Part shown: one piece after another, positions 60,394-64,000 of the stretch | How the letters are laid out: the number at the start of each line of letters is the position of its first letter | Numbering within the stretch: position 1 is the stretch's first letter | Assembly: GCA_964475595.1 (NCBI GenBank) | Contig: CAYYXG010000003.1 | Span: forward strand, 124,001-188,000 | Source of the DNA: RGEC01 sp964475595 | GTDB lineage: Bacteria; Bacteroidota; Bacteroidia; NS11-12g; UBA955 | Direction of reading: 5' to 3' | DNA length: 64,000 nt | Notes under the pieces: model-generated | Told to the model about the DNA's origin: nothing | Seen by the model: only the letters and a program-made list of their open reading frames with translations | Databases searched by the model: none | Program-made: the position numbers and the translations under genes

Positions 60394-61719
60394 TTAGTTG
60401 GCGGATACTGCCCCAACTGCTTTTTGGAAAACCTCAAGACAGCGTTTTCTGGCCACATCATGCTCCACAATGGGTCTCGCGTATTGCAAAGTGTTCCATT
60501 CGGGCACCCATTGTTTGATATAGTTGAGTTGGGGGTCGAACTTCTGGGTTTGCAGAGTGGGATTAAACACCCTGAAATACGGCGCTGCATCTACGCCTGA
60601 ACCCGCAGCCCACTGCCATCCACCATTGTTACTGGCCAGTTCAAAATCGAGCAGGTGACGGGCAAACCATGCTTCCCCCCAACGCCAGTCTATTAAAAGG
60701 TGCTTGGTGAGAAAACTGGCCACGATCATTCGTACCCTGTTGTGCATGAAACCGGTAGAGAGGAGTTCGCGCATCCCGGCGTCAACAATGGGATAGCCGG
60801 TCTGACCTTGGCACCATTTATCAAAATCATCGGGATTATTTCGCCATTCTATGTTATCGTAGCGGGGCTTGAAAGAATGGGAAACTACCTGAGGGAAATG
60901 CCATAAAATTTGCATATAAAACTCACGCCATATCAGTTCATTGAGAAATTTTTCAGACAAAGAGCTGGCCGTTTTTGTTAGTTTACGAATACTAACGGTG
61001 CCAAACCGCAGATGCACCCCCATGCGGCTGGTTCCCTGTATGGAAGGAGTATCACGATCCTGCGCATATTGTTTGATGATGTTTTCATTGGGGATTTTTC
61101 CGGGAAAAGTGAATTCTGCTGTAGAAAAACCCATTTCAGATAGCGACGGCATGGTATGATTTTGCGCTTTAACCATATTTTGAAGCATTGTTTCACTGGG
61201 AAACGAATTCAGCATTTCCGTTGTGAAATTATTTTTCCAGCGCCTGCTGTAGGGGGTATACACGGTGTATGGTTTACCATCATCCTTCACTACTTCAGAG
61301 CATTCAAAAATTACCTGATCTTTATATTGGTAGAATCTGGTTCCATACTTGTTACAGTGTTCTGCGATTTCTCTATCCCGTTGAAGCGCATAGGGTTCAT
61401 AATCTTTATTGCTGTACACATTTTGTACATCTCCGGATAGTAGCAATGTTTCCCATATTTCATGAGGTTTTCCATAATAAACCCACAAGTCACTCCCATT
61501 TGCCTGCAGGGTCTTTTTAATTTCGCTAAGGATACTGTATATAAATGACACCCTTCGGTCTAGCGGATTATCCAGTTTATCTAATATATCCCTATCAAAA
61601 ATAAAAATGGGTTTTACCGGCAATCCCGATTCCAGTGCTCTAAACAGGCCGTGGTTGTCATCCAGTCTGAGGTCTCGGCGAAACCAGAAAATGTTGTGTT
61701 TAATGGGTAAAGATGTCAT
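60394..61719 (-). CDS. phrB: Class I cyclobutane pyrimidine dimer photolyase/cryptochrome
   Basis: 441 residues. An N-terminal photolyase alpha/beta domain (WFRRDLRLDDNHGLFRAL) and the FAD domain with TGYPIVDAGMREL, MHNRVRMIVASFLTKHLLIDWRWGEAWFARHLLDFE and NNGGWQWAAGSG. These are class I CPD photolyase signatures, so it repairs UV dimers using blue light. The ATG at 61719 overlaps the epimerase stop by 20 bp, so both are one transcript. Confidence 0.95.
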   Translation of the reverse strand: MTSLPIKHNIFWFRRDLRLDDNHGLFRALESGLPVKPIFIFDRDILDKLDNPLDRRVSFIYSILSEIKKTLQANGSDLWVYYGKPHEIWETLLLSGDVQNVYSNKDYEPYALQRDREIAEHCNKYGTRFYQYKDQVIFECSEVVKDDGKPYTVYTPYSRRWKNNFTTEMLNSFPSETMLQNMVKAQNHTMPSLSEMGFSTAEFTFPGKIPNENIIKQYAQDRDTPSIQGTSRMGVHLRFGTVSIRKLTKTASSLSEKFLNELIWREFYMQILWHFPQVVSHSFKPRYDNIEWRNNPDDFDKWCQGQTGYPIVDAGMRELLSTGFMHNRVRMIVASFLTKHLLIDWRWGEAWFARHLLDFELASNNGGWQWAAGSGVDAAPYFRVFNPTLQTQKFDPQLNYIKQWVPEWNTLQYARPIVEHDVARKRCLEVFQKAVGAVSAN

Positions 61720-62602
61720 GAAGTGCAGATTGCAATGTCGGATAATGATAACGAAATCCGGTGCCTAAAAGTTTTTCAGCACTTACTCGTTGGTTCACAC
61801 AGGCCAGGGTGCCCATTTCGCCCAGCATTGCTTTTAATACAAAACACGGAATATTGGGATGCAAGGTTTTGATACCCCGGGCCATATCTATATGGTTCAC
61901 AAGTTGCCTCATGGAAACATACTCGGGAGCAACCGCATTCCATACATCAGACGTTTTATGGTTCATCAAATGAAGGTAAATTCTGCAGAGATCGTGGATA
62001 TGCACCCAGCTGAGAAAGTTGTTTGGATGCCCTGTAGTCGGTATCACCCTTACCTTTTCTGTCATAAGCATTTTCTTTAAAAAACCTTCGTTTTTTTCCA
62101 GAACTACCGGGGTTCTGATTATTTGTGTTATGCAATCATTTTTTTGCCATTCTTCAGTCACAGATTCCCAAGCCCGACAAACATGGGCTAAAAAATGATG
62201 TCCGGCACCATCGTTTTCATTCCATAATGTGGGCGAGGGGTTTGCATAATAATCCGTTCCCGAGGCGGTTATGTAGGTTTTCGGTATGTTGTTTTGTTCT
62301 TTAAGTTTTTGAAGTAAAAATCGCGATGTTTCCGTGCGGCTCTCCAGTATTTCCCTTTTATATCGCTGATTCCAGCGATGGGCTCCCACATTGGCTCCCG
62401 CCAGATGTATCACCACATCGATGGGTTGTGTAAGATTTTCAGGAAAAATTCCCCTTTTTATGTTCCAGAAAAAAACCTTTTGTTTAACATTTTGTTTAAT
62501 AAGCGAAGTGGTCAAAATCATGACATCCATGCCATTTTCTTTTAACATGGAAATAAGTTTTTTTCCGAGCATTCCGGTGCCTCCGGTAACTAAAATATTC
62601 AT
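61700..62602 (-). CDS. TIGR01777-family NAD-dependent epimerase
   Basis: 300 residues. N-terminal Rossmann VTGGTGMLGKKLISML, DVVIHLAGANVGAHRW and a C-terminal domain with LGEMGTLACVNQRVSAEKLLGTGFRYHYPTLQSAL. An SDR-related protein of the SulA-like TIGR01777 type; substrate unknown. It sits between the photolyase and the divergent MerR regulator, a common light-response neighbourhood in Bacteroidota. Confidence 0.88.
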   Translation of the reverse strand: MNILVTGGTGMLGKKLISMLKENGMDVMILTTSLIKQNVKQKVFFWNIKRGIFPENLTQPIDVVIHLAGANVGAHRWNQRYKREILESRTETSRFLLQKLKEQNNIPKTYITASGTDYYANPSPTLWNENDGAGHHFLAHVCRAWESVTEEWQKNDCITQIIRTPVVLEKNEGFLKKMLMTEKVRVIPTTGHPNNFLSWVHIHDLCRIYLHLMNHKTSDVWNAVAPEYVSMRQLVNHIDMARGIKTLHPNIPCFVLKAMLGEMGTLACVNQRVSAEKLLGTGFRYHYPTLQSALHDIFTH

Positions 62603-62608
62603 ATCACA

Positions 62609-63574
62609 ATGAGTGCCAAAGAAACAACCAACAATCCAAATATGTTCGATCCCAAAAAATCTAAAAAAGATTATCGGGATAAATACTTCATCAAAGATAT
62701 TGAGAACATTACCGGGATTAAAGCCTACACCCTAAGAATTTGGGAGCAACGCTATGACATGCTCACCCCAAAACGCACCGATACCAACATCCGATATTAT
62801 GAAGAAGACGATCTGAAATACCTGATGAATGTGAGCATTTTGAATGCCAATGGATTTAAAATCAGCAAGATTGCTAAAATGAGCAGGGAAGAGGTGCAAA
62901 GTCAGACGCTATCCATCAGCGAAGGCAGCAGCAAATATGAGAATCAGATTCAGGCCCTCACAACCGCCATGTTATCTTTCGATGAAAAAGAATTTAATAA
63001 GATTCTCAGCATCAGCATACTGAAGGTTGGCATGGAAGAAACCGTAACACAAATTATTTTTCCGTTCATGCAGCATGTTGGTGTATTGTGGCTGAGCGGC
63101 AGTATTCATGTAGCCCACGAACATTTTATTACCAATATCATCCGGCAGCGGATGTATGTATCGCTGGATCAGATCAATCCCAATCTTTCGCCATTGTCCA
63201 AAAAGTTTCTGTTGTTTGTTCCCAATGGTGAAAACCACGACCTCAGTTTACTTTTTGCCGCCTACATGCTTAAGACCAAAGGACAGCAGGTGATTTATCT
63301 GGGTACTTCCACGCCATTGGAGGATTTGAATAAAGTGTTCAAACTACACAAACCCGATGCGGTTTTTTGTGCTATTACGGGCAGCAATTCGCAGGTGCCC
63401 ATTCAGGTTTATGTGCACAGCTTACAAAGAACTTTCCCCGGTACCCCCGTGCTATTGACCGGAAAGCAGGTAATCAGAAGAAGGGACCTGAAATTGCCTC
63501 CGGGCATCCGCGTGGTCTCCTCTCCGGATGAGTTTAATGAAGCCATTGAAGAGATTACAGAGCAAAACGGCTGA
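62609..63574 (+). CDS. MerR-family regulator with B12-binding domain (CarH/LitR-like)
   Basis: 321 residues: MerR HTH (about 27-95; FIKDIENITGIKAYTLRIWEQRY), helical cap (about 110-190) with W161-x9-E171-H172, and a cobalamin-binding domain (from about 200) with H210 in GENHDLS. In CarH these are the light-sensing W-x9-EH motif and the lower cobalt ligand. TtCarH His132, the light-state upper ligand, aligns with Leu162 here. Its start lies 6 bp from the divergent epimerase; ATG 62642 (residue 12) is an alternative. It probably regulates the photolyase operon. Confidence 0.88.
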   Translation: MSAKETTNNPNMFDPKKSKKDYRDKYFIKDIENITGIKAYTLRIWEQRYDMLTPKRTDTNIRYYEEDDLKYLMNVSILNANGFKISKIAKMSREEVQSQTLSISEGSSKYENQIQALTTAMLSFDEKEFNKILSISILKVGMEETVTQIIFPFMQHVGVLWLSGSIHVAHEHFITNIIRQRMYVSLDQINPNLSPLSKKFLLFVPNGENHDLSLLFAAYMLKTKGQQVIYLGTSTPLEDLNKVFKLHKPDAVFCAITGSNSQVPIQVYVHSLQRTFPGTPVLLTGKQVIRRRDLKLPPGIRVVSSPDEFNEAIEEITEQNG

Positions 63575-64000
63575 TATCCGTTTCCGGATAAAGTTTTTCC
63601 CCATAGCATAAAAAATCTGCCATCATTGGTGAAAGCCAGGGAATGAGACTGCTTCCTTTGCTCCCCAGCCCGTTGTATATATAAATGCCTTTTTCAGAGT
63701 GATGCGCTCCCAAATATGGACGACGGCCTTCCACCGTAGGCCTTACGCCGCGTCTGTGTTTAATCAGTTTAAATGAGGCATTGGTCCAGGACCTAAGTTG
63801 TTGAATTAAAATTTCAGCATCTGCAGGTTTGGGAGTTGTATCCAGACTGCCTTTGTGAAAGGTGCTGCCGGCAAGCCAGTTGCCATTGCCATCGGGTACC
63901 AGCCAGGTACGGTTTTTATAAAGTGCAGTGGGCAAGGTATCTTGGAATGATAGGGTCAGTATGTCGCCTGCCGTGGGATGAAAGTGCAGATGTTTGAACC
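63555..64000 (-). CDS. FAD-dependent oxidoreductase (DAO family), C-terminal part
   Basis: The frame is open from the window edge to the stop at 63555; about 148 residues are visible. Segments such as HPTAGDILTLSF, WLVPDGNGNWLAGSTF, RGVRPTVEGRRPYLGAH and GIYIYNGLGSKGSSLIPWLS fit the C-terminal half of DAO-type oxidoreductases (glycine oxidase/MnmC-like). The N-terminus is outside the window. The 3' end overlaps the MerR gene by 20 bp. Confidence 0.8.
   Translation of the reverse strand, partial: FKHLHFHPTAGDILTLSFQDTLPTALYKNRTWLVPDGNGNWLAGSTFHKGSLDTTPKPADAEILIQQLRSWTNASFKLIKHRRGVRPTVEGRRPYLGAHHSEKGIYIYNGLGSKGSSLIPWLSPMMADFLCYGEKLYPETDISRFAL

Noticed and set aside
1..64000. CRISPR arrays, insertion sequences, integrases, toxin-antitoxin pairs or restriction systems
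   Set aside because: None seen on either strand; no direct-repeat array or transposase motif was found.

Overview
The window is a gene-dense piece of a Bacteroidota chromosome. The evidence is a complete type IX secretion/gliding core (gldK-gldL-gldM-gldN behind a PorP/SprF-type gene), a secreted metalloprotease with a T9SS sorting domain, a FecA-like TonB-dependent receptor, DUF4290 next to murA, a lipB-lemA-TPM-TPM run, and repeated Bacteroidota-type promoters (-33 TTTG / -7 TAnnTTTG). The content suits a Chitinophagales- or Sphingobacteriales-like aerobe, but the family cannot be fixed from this window. No CRISPR array, insertion sequence, prophage block or rRNA was seen. One tRNA-Leu(CAA) is present. 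No gene-free stretch longer than 300 bases exists; the largest gaps are about 41569-41844 and 59043-59248.

Layout. 1-5.8 kb, all minus strand: 5' part of murA, a DUF4290 protein, a small lipoprotein, a TonB-dependent receptor with two palindromic operators, and a glycosyltransferase/polysaccharide-deacetylase pair. 5.9-15.7 kb: kynurenine 3-monooxygenase, a TIGR02206-type membrane protein, an Ldh-family oxidoreductase, an M61 peptidase, a Wzi-like barrel protein, recF and an HI0933-family flavoprotein. 15.7-25.9 kb: a long AsmA protein with a coiled-coil tail, a sterol-desaturase-like hydroxylase, a GluP/FucP transporter, a repeat-bearing S74 tail-fibre-type surface protein, and uvrA. 26-39 kb: TPM, TPM, lemA and lipB; yraN; the M43 protease; topA; a SirB1-like protein; an E2 acyltransferase; membrane proteins; a phosphoesterase; tRNA-Leu; and an alpha/beta hydrolase. 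39-48 kb: Sua5, an NtrC-type regulator, PorP/SprF and gldKLMN. 48-51 kb: the DUF177-rpmF-plsX-fabH operon. 51-56 kb, minus strand: an RsmB-like methyltransferase, a periplasmic-binding-fold protein, guaA, rnhB, and a glycosyltransferase broken by a 100-N scaffold gap. 56-64 kb: YceI, a methionine aminotransferase/omega-amidase pair, a small XRE regulator, prfB with its programmed frameshift, photolyase, a TIGR01777 epimerase, a CarH-like MerR/B12 regulator and the end of a FAD oxidoreductase.

Themes. (1) Many start codons lie only 4-10 nt after a TAnnTTTG element. Four (kmo, recF, yraN, prfB) have exactly 4 nt, which predicts leaderless or nearly leaderless mRNAs. (2) TTG/GTG starts are common, and several starts set here rest on promoter position, stop/start overlap or signal peptides. 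(3) Genes are tightly packed, with four converging pairs overlapping by 7-50 bp. (4) Photolyase, epimerase and the B12-type MerR protein form a probable light-response unit. No clearly novel multi-gene system was recognised. The most interesting items are the leaderless promoter pattern, the shared palindromic operators, the altered CarH-like sensor, the repeat-bearing S74 protein and the prfB frameshift site.
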